Origin: an uncultured Myxococcales bacterium
GTDB taxonomy: Bacteria > Myxococcota_A > UBA9042 > DTJE01
Direction: 5' to 3'
Length of the DNA stretch: 25,100 nt
Assembly (NCBI GenBank): GCA_937975765.1
Contig: CALJUR010000118.1
Span: forward strand, 1 to 25,100
Under the pieces are notes generated by a model, which was given only the letters and a program-made list of their open reading frames with translations, was not told the origin of the DNA and did no database searches. Position 1 is the first letter of the stretch. Each line of letters opens with the position of its first letter. Below are positions 1 through 6,936 of this stretch, one piece after another. Both the position numbers and the translations under genes were made by a program.

Positions 1-236
1 ACCTTCAGGGTCAGCTTGCCGTCCACGTCCAGGAACTCGTCGATCGGGACATAGCCTTCGCTCTTGTACCCGATGTCGATCAGCGCCCAGTCCTTCTCGA
101 TCTTCACGACGGTGCCGCCGACGATCTCGCCGTCACGCACCTCCGCATGATCGTACTGGGCCACGAGAGCCGCGAAATCGTCTTCCGCGACAGCCACCGG
201 CGTTCCCGCCACGTCCTGGTTCACCTGATCCGTCAT
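1..236 (-). CDS. rpsA: 30S ribosomal protein S1, N-terminal part (runs off window)
   Basis: The first 78 codons are present; the gene continues past base 1. Ribosomal protein S1 binds mRNA on the 30S subunit and helps translation initiation. After about 30 variable, acidic residues the sequence enters the first S1-type OB fold: VRDGEIVGGTVVKIEKDWAL and then IGYKSEGYVPIDEF, both highly typical of bacterial S1 domain 1. The ATG at 236-234 is preceded by a strong GAGGGAGG site 6-7 nt upstream. The gene has its own promoter (326-354) and a structured leader. It is read in the same direction as the MBL-fold gene upstream but is separated from it by an inverted-repeat element, so it is probably transcribed independently. 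The call is secure; length and number of S1 domains cannot be judged here. Confidence 0.95.
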   Translation of the reverse strand, partial: MTDQVNQDVAGTPVAVAEDDFAALVAQYDHAEVRDGEIVGGTVVKIEKDWALIDIGYKSEGYVPIDEFLDVDGKLTLK

Positions 237-293
237 AGACCTCCCTCTTGCGCCCGCCCCACTGCAAACTTCCGACCGACCCCCTGCGGGCAT

Positions 294-320
294 TCCCATC
301 CACTATCCGTGGAGTTGGGA
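294..320 (-). promoter_or_regulatory. rpsA leader hairpin at the predicted mRNA 5' end
   Basis: TCCCA TCCAC (294-303) pairs with GTGGA (309-313) and TGGGA (316-320), with a 5-nt loop and a 2-nt GT bulge: a 10-bp stem. The promoter at 326-354 would start transcription near 319, so this hairpin would be the first thing in the rpsA transcript, about 58 nt before the start codon. No U-run follows, so it is not an intrinsic terminator. A role in mRNA stability or S1 autoregulation is possible but inferred. Confidence 0.5.
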
Positions 321-325
321 GGCGG

Positions 326-354
326 ATTGTAGGCAGGCAGGGGGCGGAAGTCAA
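326..354 (-). promoter_or_regulatory. sigma70-type promoter of rpsA
   Basis: On the minus strand TTGACT (354-349) is separated by exactly 17 nt from TACAAT (331-326). Both hexamers match the sigma70 consensus at 5 of 6 positions. This is the best promoter in the window and fits a highly expressed ribosomal protein gene. The predicted start is near 319, giving a leader of about 83 nt. Confidence 0.8.
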
Positions 355-397
355 TTGTTGATTGGAGTACGGACACCGGCAACGTCGGCGGCTCCGA

Positions 398-507
398 AAA
401 CAGGGCCAGCCTCCGATTTCCTACGACCGGAATCCGGGCCGATCCCGGGCGTCGGGAGTTGCAGGCATGCAGGTCTGCGCAGGAAAAATGGGAGGCTGTC
501 CCTATTT
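398..507. repeat. Inverted-repeat (REPIN-like) element A1
   Basis: The left arm AAACAGGGCCAGCCTCC and the right arm (reverse complement AAATAGGGACAGCCTCC) form a long imperfect inverted repeat around about 60 bp of unrelated interior sequence. The same architecture and the arm core AGGGMCAGCCTCC occur at 14866-14976 and 20911-21023. Paired REP sequences of this size are known as REPINs, mobilised in trans by RAYT (Y1-type) transposases; no such gene is in the window, so the assignment is by structure only. The element ends 6 nt after the stop codon of the MBL-fold gene and could form that transcript's terminal hairpin. Confidence 0.8.
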
Positions 508-513
508 CTCGTG

Positions 514-1176
514 CTATTTCTCGTGCCCCGCCTGATACGGGAAGTTCGCCTTTTCGCGCCCGATCGTGGTCTTGTCGCCGTGGCCGGACCAGACCACGGT
601 GTCGTCCGGCAGCGTGAACAGGCGCTCGCGGATCGACCGCAGCAGCACGTCCCAGTCGCCGCCCCACAGGTCCGTGCGGCCCACGCCGTCCCGGAACAGG
701 GTGTCGCCGCTGACCAGCACGGCCGGCTGCCCGCGGTGCAGCAGCCCGATCCCGCCTGGCGAGTGCCCCGGCAGCGCGATCACCTCGACCTTCGAGTCCC
801 CGAACGCCAGCACGTCGCCCGCGAGCAGCAGCACCTCCGGGTCCGCCCCCGAGGTCACGCCCAGCGACGCGGCGACGCCCGGCCCCATCAGGGAGTCCAC
901 CTGACGCTGCAGGTTGCGCCACAGCGGCAGGTCGTCGGGATGCAGCGCGTTCTTCACGCCCAGCCGGGCGGCCAGCGCCACCGACTGCAGGCAGTGGTCC
1001 ATGTGCGCGTGGGTGTGCACCAGCATCACCGGCTTCACCCCCAGCGCCTGGATCCTCTGGTACGCGGCCTCGGCATCCCCGCCCGCGTCCACCACCAGCG
1101 CCTCCCTCGTCCGTTCGTCCTCCAGGATCAGGCCGTTCGTCTCGAACGGGCCCAGGGGGACCCGGTGCACCTTCAT
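514..1176 (-). CDS. Metallo-beta-lactamase-fold hydrolase (glyoxalase II-like)
   Basis: This 220-residue single-domain MBL-fold enzyme belongs to the small glyoxalase II-like group (YcbL type), which hydrolyses thioesters such as S-lactoylglutathione or related metabolites in the cytoplasm. The metal site is complete: H56-x-H58-x-D60-H61 in THAHMDH, H138 in GHSPG, D158 in SGDTLF and H199 in SGHGD, so a binuclear zinc or iron centre is expected. The ATG at 1176 is preceded by GGAGGGAGG; longer readings upstream enter a non-conserved GC-rich region and are rejected. It lies 92 nt downstream of a secreted-protein gene on the same strand and has its own possible promoter in the gap. The last four codons plus stop are duplicated at the edge of the adjacent repeat A1. 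Substrate is not determinable; an L-ascorbate lactonase or persulfide dioxygenase is less likely at this length. Confidence 0.9.
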   Translation of the reverse strand: MKVHRVPLGPFETNGLILEDERTREALVVDAGGDAEAAYQRIQALGVKPVMLVHTHAHMDHCLQSVALAARLGVKNALHPDDLPLWRNLQRQVDSLMGPGVAASLGVTSGADPEVLLLAGDVLAFGDSKVEVIALPGHSPGGIGLLHRGQPAVLVSGDTLFRDGVGRTDLWGGDWDVLLRSIRERLFTLPDDTVVWSGHGDKTTIGREKANFPYQAGHEK

Positions 1177-1200
1177 GGGAACCTCCCTCCGGTCGCGAGT

Positions 1201-1229
1201 ATGGTCGATTCGGCGAGCGCGAGTGTCAA
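1201..1229 (-). promoter_or_regulatory. Possible promoter for the MBL-fold hydrolase gene
   Basis: A perfect TTGACA (1229-1224) lies 17 nt from GACCAT (1206-1201), only 3 of 6 to the -10 consensus. Predicted start near 1194 leaves a leader of about 18 nt with the GGAGGGAGG site. The strong -35 in a GC-rich gap supports it; the -10 is weak. Confidence 0.4.
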
Positions 1230-1268
1230 TGGAAGGGGGTCGCGGAGGAGGACGGCGGCGGCCGGGGG

Positions 1269-2081
1269 CTACTTCTTCCCCTTCTTCTTCGCCTTCTCCT
1301 TCAGTTTCGGCACCGGGGACTGTTTGCCGATCAGGTCGTCCACGGGCTCGTCGGGCCCGGCCTCCGCGGGTTCCTGGGCCGCCTTGATCAGCGGGTTCAG
1401 GCCCGACTCCACCGCCCTGCGCTTGCCGATCGCGGCCCGGATGGGGGCGTCCTTGTCCTTCAGCGCCCAGCGGATCATCACGGTCTGGAACTGGCGCGTG
1501 AAGTCCCGCATCTCCAGGCCGACCGGCCCCGCGTCGGTCCACTCGGCGTGGTCCACGCGCGTCTTCTTCGCGTCCCCGTACTCGACCGTGGCGGCGTTGC
1601 CATACGTGGCCTGCAGCGCGGCGAACGCGGCCTCGCGCGACGGGTCCTGCGGCGTCTGGATCATCTTGTAGAAGACGCCGTTGGTGAAGAACAGGTAGAA
1701 CCGGGCGTTGCCCTCCCGCACCAGGACCATCTCCTCGCCGGCGCCGTTCTGGAACTCGTCCTGAAGGATCGATACGTTCCAGCCCGTCTGCGTGCCGTCG
1801 AAGACGATCTTCGACGCCCGGATGTCGTCGATCTCCTTCTGCATCTCGCGGCCCAGCCGGTCGCGATCCCGCACGTCCAGCGTGTCGCGGATCTGCGCGC
1901 CGTACCGGTCCTGCACGCGCCGGACCATCACCTCAAGGACCTGGTCGCGGGTGCCGCCGAACGGCAGGCCCTTGAACGACGGGTCCAGCCGCGCCGGCAG
2001 CAGGCCCTCCTCGGCCCGGGCCCCGAACGGCACCAGCACCACCATCAACGCGGCCAGCGACCACCAGAAAGCACGCCTCAT
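1269..2081 (-). CDS. Secreted protein of unknown function with Lys-rich tail
   Basis: The 270-residue protein begins with a clear signal peptide (MRR, hydrophobic core to about residue 20, cleavage likely after ARA at 23), so it is exported. The mature part begins with a short motif (FKGLPFGGTRDQVLEVM) that resembles the start of small periplasmic proteins whose first repeat reads 'G.pfG.t.eev'. It continues as a mixed alpha/beta region with no cysteines and no catalytic motif that I recognise. The C-terminus ends in a lysine run (residues 259-270, KLKEKAKKKGKK), similar to the tail of the HEAT-repeat protein nearby. The start at 2081 has GGGAGG 6 nt upstream. It is first gene of a two-gene unit with the MBL-fold hydrolase. 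No function is assigned. Confidence 0.85.
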   Translation of the reverse strand: MRRAFWWSLAALMVVLVPFGARAEEGLLPARLDPSFKGLPFGGTRDQVLEVMVRRVQDRYGAQIRDTLDVRDRDRLGREMQKEIDDIRASKIVFDGTQTGWNVSILQDEFQNGAGEEMVLVREGNARFYLFFTNGVFYKMIQTPQDPSREAAFAALQATYGNAATVEYGDAKKTRVDHAEWTDAGPVGLEMRDFTRQFQTVMIRWALKDKDAPIRAAIGKRRAVESGLNPLIKAAQEPAEAGPDEPVDDLIGKQSPVPKLKEKAKKKGKK

Positions 2082-2161
2082 GATGACCTCCCGTCGCCAG
2101 GGGTCCGGCAGCGCGACGTCCGCGCCCGGATGGCCCGCTTGGATTTCGTCCGAACGCAGAT

Positions 2162-2191
2162 ATTCTATGCCCCACCCCTTCCCGCTGGCAA
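2162..2191 (-). promoter_or_regulatory. Promoter of the secreted protein/MBL unit
   Basis: TTGCCA (2191-2186), 18-nt spacer, TAGAAT (2167-2162); each hexamer is 5 of 6 to consensus. It lies in the divergent gap between this unit and the purine permease gene. It gives a leader of about 75 nt. Confidence 0.6.
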
Positions 2192-2241
2192 GCCCACGAA
2201 TCCCGGACGGATCCGCCGCCTGTTCCCCCCGCCGCGAGGGC

Positions 2242-2250
2242 TGGTAGGAT
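2242..2250 (+). promoter_or_regulatory. Possible extended -10 promoter of the permease gene
   Basis: TGGTAGGAT reads as an extended -10 (TGn plus TAGGAT, 4 of 6). No -35 is visible at the right distance. A start near 2257 leaves about 20 nt to the GTG start with a GGGGA site between. Confidence 0.35.
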
Positions 2251-2276
2251 CCGCACGTCGAACCGGGGGAACCACC

Positions 2277-3578
2277 GTGCTGGATCGCATCTTCGGGCTG
2301 CGGAAGGCGGGCGCCACGCCGGGCCGCGAACTGCTGGGCGGGCTGACGACCTTCGTCACCGTCGCCTACATCATCGTCGTCAACCCGGCCATCCTGGAGG
2401 CGGCGGGCATCCCGCGCGGGCCGTCCATGGTGGCGACCATCCTGACCGCGTTCGTCGGTACGCTGCTGATGGGCGTGTACGCGAACCGCCCGTTCGCCGT
2501 GGCGCCCTACATGGGCGAGAACGCCTTCGTCGCGTTCACCGTCGTGAAGGTGCTGGGATTTTCGTGGCAGACGGCCCTGGGCGCCATCTTCCTGGGCGGC
2601 GTGCTGTTCGTGCTGCTGACGGTGTCGGGGCTGCGGCAGGCGCTAGCCGACGCCATCCCGCGGTCGCTGAAGCACGCCTTCGCGGTCGGCATCGGGCTGT
2701 TCCTGGCCTTCATCGGGCTGAACGACATGGGCGTCGTGTCGATGGGCGTGCCCGGGGCGCCGGTGCGGCTGGGCGACGTGGCAGCGCCGGGGACGCTGAT
2801 CGCGATCGCGACGTTCGTGGGGATGGCCCTGCTGCAGATGAAGCGCGTCCCGGGGGCGATCCTGATCGCGATCGGGGGCGGCACCGCGGCGGCCTTCCTG
2901 GCCGGGGTGGCGCCGCTGCCGGAGGCGGTGGTGTCGATGCCGCCGTCGATCGGGCCGATCCTGGCGCAGATGGACCTGCAGGCCGCGACCTCGCTGGGCT
3001 TCCTGAACGTGGTGCTGGTCGTGTTCGTGATGGACTTCGTGGACACGATGGGGACGCTGCTGGGGGTTTCGGCCCGCGCGGGTTTCCTGGACAAGGACGG
3101 CAACCTGCCGCAGATCGAGCGCCCGATGCTGGTGGACGCGGTGACCACGACCCTGGCGGCGGTGCTGGGGACCACGACGGCCGGGGCCTACATCGAGAGC
3201 GCGGCCGGCGTCGAGGCGGGGGGACGGACCGGGCTGGTGGCGGTGGTGTGCGCGTTCCTGTTCCTGGCCGCGCTGTTCTTCGCGCCGGTGCTGACGGCGG
3301 TGCCCCCCGCGGCCTACGGGCCCGCGCTGGTGCTGGTCGGGCTGATGATGACGTCGTCGATCGTGCAGGTTCCGTTCGACCGCCTGGAGGAGTGGGTGCC
3401 CGCCTTCGCGGTCATCGTGCTGATGTCGTTCACCTACAACATCGGCGTGGGCATGACGGCGGGGTTCGTGCTGCACCCGGTGTTCATGGCTGTGGCCGGG
3501 AGGGTGCGCGAGGTTCGGGCCGGGATGTGGGTGCTGTGCGCCCTTTCGGTCGCTTTCTACGTCTTTTTCCCGGGTTGA
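2277..3578 (+). CDS. NCS2/AzgA-family purine permease
   Basis: This 433-residue polytopic inner-membrane protein belongs to the AzgA branch of the NCS2 nucleobase transporters (E. coli AdeP/GhxP relatives), which import adenine, guanine or hypoxanthine with protons. Family signatures are present: PYMGENAF (about residues 78-84), corresponding to the 'PGMGLNAFF' segment of TM3; FVMDFVDTMGTLLGV (about 250-264), the TM8 motif with the substrate-site acidic residue; and ESAAGVEAGGRTGL (about 307-320), the TM10 motif. About 12-14 hydrophobic segments fill the length, which is normal for the family. I chose the GTG at 2277 because GGGGA lies about 8 nt upstream and the conserved N-terminus (LDRIFGL..AGATPGRELLGG) begins immediately; upstream in-frame sequence is not family-like. 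The stop codon overlaps the -35 of the next gene. Substrate specificity is not readable from motifs alone. Confidence 0.92.
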   Translation: MLDRIFGLRKAGATPGRELLGGLTTFVTVAYIIVVNPAILEAAGIPRGPSMVATILTAFVGTLLMGVYANRPFAVAPYMGENAFVAFTVVKVLGFSWQTALGAIFLGGVLFVLLTVSGLRQALADAIPRSLKHAFAVGIGLFLAFIGLNDMGVVSMGVPGAPVRLGDVAAPGTLIAIATFVGMALLQMKRVPGAILIAIGGGTAAAFLAGVAPLPEAVVSMPPSIGPILAQMDLQAATSLGFLNVVLVVFVMDFVDTMGTLLGVSARAGFLDKDGNLPQIERPMLVDAVTTTLAAVLGTTTAGAYIESAAGVEAGGRTGLVAVVCAFLFLAALFFAPVLTAVPPAAYGPALVLVGLMMTSSIVQVPFDRLEEWVPAFAVIVLMSFTYNIGVGMTAGFVLHPVFMAVAGRVREVRAGMWVLCALSVAFYVFFPG

Positions 3579-3604
3579 CACGCTCTCGCGCCCCCGCCTA
3601 GAGT
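3575..3604 (+). promoter_or_regulatory. sigma70-type promoter of the HEAT-repeat gene
   Basis: A perfect TTGACA (3575-3580), 18-nt spacer, TAGAGT (3599-3604, 4 of 6). The -35 overlaps the stop codon of the upstream permease gene. Predicted start near 3611 leaves about 27 nt to the ATG with GGGGAGG in between. Confidence 0.65.
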
Positions 3605-3637
3605 AGCGAGGTTCCTGCGGACACTGGGGAGGATGAC

Positions 3638-5512
3638 ATGAAGCGCAGCCTGATCGCGTTCCTGGGGACGGTCCTGTTGGCGTCGACGGCGTGGGCGGGC
3701 CCCCGGGAGGACATCGCCGAGGAGGCGTGGGTCGTCATCGAGAAGGCCACCCGCAGCGGCGACATGACGGCGCGAGCCCGGGCGGCCGAGGTGCTGGGGC
3801 AGGTCCCCGGCAAGGACGTCGCGCCATACGTCAAGGAGGCGCTGCTGGACCCGCAGTGGGCGGTGCGCCGCGCCGCGTTCAAGACGCTGGTGGCCTTGAA
3901 GGACCCGCAGGGCAAGACCCGGATCGCCGAGGCGCTGAAGGACCCCTCGGTCCCGGTCGAGGAGGAGGCGTACGACCTGGTGTCGCCGTTCCCGGCCGCC
4001 GAGGGGCTGGCGATGCTGCTGGACGCGGCGACGACGGCCGCGAATCCGAACCGCGAGAAGGTGGTCAAGGCGGCGGTCGCGCGCGGGCCCGAGGCGGCGC
4101 TGCCGCTGTTCTCGGCCGGGCTGGCGAAGGGGGACGCCCTGTTCGCCAGGCACCTGAAGGACTTCCAGGGGCCCGACCGGGTCGCGATGGCCGCGCTGCT
4201 GGCGAAGGACAAGAACGCGGCGGTGGTCGCGGCGGCGCTGGCGTGGGCGGCCGAGGACGACGTCCCGGTGCCGGCGGCCCTGCTGAAGCCGCTGGTGAAG
4301 TCGAAGGACGAGTCGCTGAGGATGGCCGCGGCGGAACTGCTGGCCCGCCAGGGCGACGCCTCGGCGATGGCGACGCTGCTGCCCCTGGCGGACAAGGACG
4401 CGGCGTCCCAGGCGCGGTTCCTGAAGGCCGCCGCCGCCGCGCCGTCGGCCGACGTGCTGCCCCGCCTGAAGAAGTACCTGGCGCCCGAGACGCCCGAGGA
4501 CCTGCTGATCCAGGTGTACCAAGCGTTCGCCGCGTCGAAGGACGAGAGCCTGCGCGCCCGCGTCGAGTCCGACCTGACGTCCACTCTGGCGCCGCGCCGG
4601 GCCGCCGCGACGCGCGCCTACGGTCGCCTGAAGGGCAACCTGGCGCTGCCGCGCCTGCACGAACTGCTGGGCGACGGCAATCCCACCATCCGCAAGTTGG
4701 CGGCCGAGGCGCTGGGCGAACTGGCGCAGGCCGAATCGGTCCAGTACATCGAGCGCGCGGTCCGGGACGTGAACCGCGACGCGCGGCTGGCCGTCGTGAC
4801 GGCCCTGTCGAGGATCCGCGACAAGTCGGTGGTGCCGGTGGCCTCCTACCTGGTGTACGAGACGGACCCCGAGATCCGGCGCCTGGCGATCCTGGCCGTG
4901 TGCAACGCGAACCACGAGTCGGCGCTGCCCGTGCTTCGGATCAGCCTGGAGGACCGCGACCCGGGCGTTCGCGGCCCGGTGTTCCTGGCCATGGGCCGGC
5001 TGGACATGAAGCAGGCGACGGAGGTGTTCGGGTCGGTGCTGCCCGGTCTGTCGGCGGACACCCTGATGGCGCTGCCCGAGGTGTTCAAGGCCGAGGCCAT
5101 CCCGCTGCTGCGCAAGGCGGCGGACTCGGACCGGGCGTGGGCACGCGCGGCGGCGCTGAAGGCGTCGGCGCTGCTGCCCGACCAGGAGATGGCGTTCCTG
5201 AAGGACGTGGCCGCGGGGTCGTCGTTCGGCGACACGCGGCAGGCGGCGCTGGCGCGGCTGGCGGCCCGGGCGTGCCCGGACACGCTGGCGATCGCGGACG
5301 GGCGGCTGGCGGACACGGTCCCCGAGGTGCGGATCGCGGCGCTGCAGGTGCTGGCGGCGTGCGGGGGCGACGACACGCTGATCCAGGTCAGGCGCGCGCT
5401 GCAGGACCCCGAGGAGACGGTGCGGGTGGCCGCGGCCAAGGCGATGCTGGCCTACCCGAAGAAGGGGGCCAGGCCGGCCCCGGCGACCGCGAAGGGCAAG
5501 GCGAAGAAGTAG
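3638..5512 (+). CDS. Exported HEAT-repeat protein
   Basis: A 624-residue protein with a signal peptide (MKRSLIAFLGTVLLASTAWAG, cleavage after AWA near residue 20), so periplasmic or surface-exposed. The rest is almost entirely alpha-helical and built from HEAT/PBS-lyase-type repeats of about 30 residues, clearest at about 325-450, where units of the form 'D.n..iRklAaEALGeL' and 'D.npevRrlAilAv' follow each other. Such solenoids are protein-interaction scaffolds; there is no catalytic motif. The C-terminus ends in a Lys-rich tail (ATAKGKAKK). The ATG at 3638 has GGGGAGG upstream and its own promoter. No partner can be named from context; the next gene has no functional link to it. Confidence 0.88.
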   Translation: MKRSLIAFLGTVLLASTAWAGPREDIAEEAWVVIEKATRSGDMTARARAAEVLGQVPGKDVAPYVKEALLDPQWAVRRAAFKTLVALKDPQGKTRIAEALKDPSVPVEEEAYDLVSPFPAAEGLAMLLDAATTAANPNREKVVKAAVARGPEAALPLFSAGLAKGDALFARHLKDFQGPDRVAMAALLAKDKNAAVVAAALAWAAEDDVPVPAALLKPLVKSKDESLRMAAAELLARQGDASAMATLLPLADKDAASQARFLKAAAAAPSADVLPRLKKYLAPETPEDLLIQVYQAFAASKDESLRARVESDLTSTLAPRRAAATRAYGRLKGNLALPRLHELLGDGNPTIRKLAAEALGELAQAESVQYIERAVRDVNRDARLAVVTALSRIRDKSVVPVASYLVYETDPEIRRLAILAVCNANHESALPVLRISLEDRDPGVRGPVFLAMGRLDMKQATEVFGSVLPGLSADTLMALPEVFKAEAIPLLRKAADSDRAWARAAALKASALLPDQEMAFLKDVAAGSSFGDTRQAALARLAARACPDTLAIADGRLADTVPEVRIAALQVLAACGGDDTLIQVRRALQDPEETVRVAAAKAMLAYPKKGARPAPATAKGKAKK

Positions 5513-5541
5513 TCCCCGCGGACTCCGGCCCCGACTCCCGC

Positions 5542-5547
5542 TACAAT
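5542..5547 (+). promoter_or_regulatory. Possible -10 element upstream of the HAD-TsaC gene
   Basis: TACAAT (5 of 6) in the short gap after the HEAT-repeat gene; no -35 is recognisable 16-18 nt upstream. It would give a leader of about 50 nt. Confidence 0.3.
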
Positions 5548-5604
5548 GCATCGGCTGCCCGCGAACCGGGCATGGGAGCACCCCCGACCCAGGACGACCC
5601 GGTG

Positions 5605-6936
5605 ATGACCGCTTCCCGACGGCCCACGCGGGCCTTCCTGTTCGACGTCGACGGCACCCTCATCCGGGCGGGCGGGGCGGGCAAGGACGCCTTCGTTGCC
5701 GCCTGGCAGCAGGTCTTCCCGCAGCCCCACGCGTTCGACGCCTTCCGGTTCGACGGCTGCACGGACCCGGGCATCCTCGCGGACGGCGCGCGTGCGGCCC
5801 TGGGCCGCGACGCCACGCCGGCCGAGACCGAGGCCTTCTTCGCGACCTACCTGGACCTGCTGCCCCGGATCATCGACGGCGCCGAGCGGTACCGGGTGCT
5901 GCCGGGGATTCCGCAGGTGCTGGAGGGGCTGGCGGCCCGGCCGGACTGCGTCCTGGGGCTGTGCACGGGCAACCTGGAGGCGGGCGCGCGCGTCAAGCTG
6001 GAACGCGGCGGCCTGAACCGCTTCTTCGCGTTCGGCGGGTTCGGATCCGACTCGATGGACCGCGCCGCGCTGACCCGCGTCGCCTGGAGGCGGGCCGAGG
6101 CGATGGCCGGGGGTCCCGTCGAGGCCTGGGTGATCGGCGACAGCCCGCGGGACTACGCGGCGGCGAAGGCGAACGGGCTGCCGGTGGCGCTGGTGGCGAC
6201 GGGGGGTACGGACCCGGCGGCCCTGGCGGCGCTTCGGCCCGACCTGCTGTTCCCGTCGTTCGAGGACTGGGAGGCGGGGCTGGCGCGGCTGCTGGGGCTG
6301 GGCGACGGCCTGCGGTGCGGCAGCCGGGACGTGGCGCGCGCGGCCCGGGTGGTGCGGGAGGGCGGCGTCCTCGTGTACCCGACGGAGACCCTGTACGGCC
6401 TGGGAGGCGACGGCCTGGACCCCGCCCCGGCGATGCGGATCCGGTCGATCAAGGGCGCCCGCGAGACGCCGTTCCTGCTGCTGTGCGCGGATGCCGACGC
6501 CGCGTTCTCGCTGGCGGCCCAGGTTCCGGACACCGCGCGCGTGCTGGCCGACGCCTTCTGGCCCGGGCCGCTGACGATGGTCCTGCCCGCCCGTCCCGGA
6601 CTGCCGGACACGGTGGTCGGCCGCCACGGGACGGTGGCCGTCCGGGTCGATTCGAACCCCTTCTGCCGCGCGCTGTGCCGGGCGATCGAGGGGCCGCTGC
6701 TGTCCACCAGCGCGAACCGGACCGGCCAGCCTCCGCCGTCGCGAAGCCAGGACGTCGAACCCTTCGTCGTCGGGGCCAGCGACCTGTTCGTGACCCGCCG
6801 CCGGCCGCTGGTCGGCCGGCCCTCGACCCTGGTCGCGGTGACGGGCGCCGTCGTGGACATGCTGCGTCCCGGGGCCGTGCCGGAGGGGGCGATCCGCGCG
6901 GCCGTCGAACTGCGCGTGCCTGGAGGTGGCCTTTGA
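5605..6936 (+). CDS. Fusion: HAD-superfamily phosphatase + YrdC/TsaC domain
   Basis: One uninterrupted 443-codon frame encodes two enzymes. Residues 1-230 are a haloacid dehalogenase phosphatase of the phosphoglycolate-phosphatase type: motif I FDVDGTL (13-19, nucleophile D14), motif II CTGN (120-123), motif IV GDSPRDY (178-184). Residues about 242-443 are a YrdC/Sua5/TsaC domain, which makes threonylcarbamoyl-AMP from threonine, bicarbonate and ATP for t6A37 of tRNA: YPTETLYGLG (258-267), KGARETPF (283-290), WPGPLTMVLP and STSANRTG. The domains are joined by only about 10 residues with no stop and no ATG between them. An in-frame GTG (6331) lacks a ribosome binding site. ATG 5605 is chosen (AGGA 10 nt upstream); GTG 5602 or ATG 5572 are alternatives. 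The next gene, truD, is translationally coupled, placing two tRNA-modification activities together. A YrdC-like (non-TsaC) carbamoyl transfer role is possible. Confidence 0.9.
   Translation: MTASRRPTRAFLFDVDGTLIRAGGAGKDAFVAAWQQVFPQPHAFDAFRFDGCTDPGILADGARAALGRDATPAETEAFFATYLDLLPRIIDGAERYRVLPGIPQVLEGLAARPDCVLGLCTGNLEAGARVKLERGGLNRFFAFGGFGSDSMDRAALTRVAWRRAEAMAGGPVEAWVIGDSPRDYAAAKANGLPVALVATGGTDPAALAALRPDLLFPSFEDWEAGLARLLGLGDGLRCGSRDVARAARVVREGGVLVYPTETLYGLGGDGLDPAPAMRIRSIKGARETPFLLLCADADAAFSLAAQVPDTARVLADAFWPGPLTMVLPARPGLPDTVVGRHGTVAVRVDSNPFCRALCRAIEGPLLSTSANRTGQPPPSRSQDVEPFVVGASDLFVTRRRPLVGRPSTLVAVTGAVVDMLRPGAVPEGAIRAAVELRVPGGGL

Noticed and set aside
1548..3578. Long frame that merges the region before the permease with the permease gene
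   Set aside because: Only the part from GTG 2277 shows family sequence; the upstream part is the antisense of the secreted-protein gene and an intergenic stretch.
3557..5581. 674-codon minus-strand frame opposite the HEAT-repeat gene
   Set aside because: Arg/Gln/Leu-rich composition, no ribosome binding site and no family signal; antisense shadow of a GC-rich gene.
6331..6936. Independent YrdC gene starting at GTG 6331
   Set aside because: No ribosome binding site before it, no stop in the HAD frame, and no ATG; a fusion is the simpler reading.
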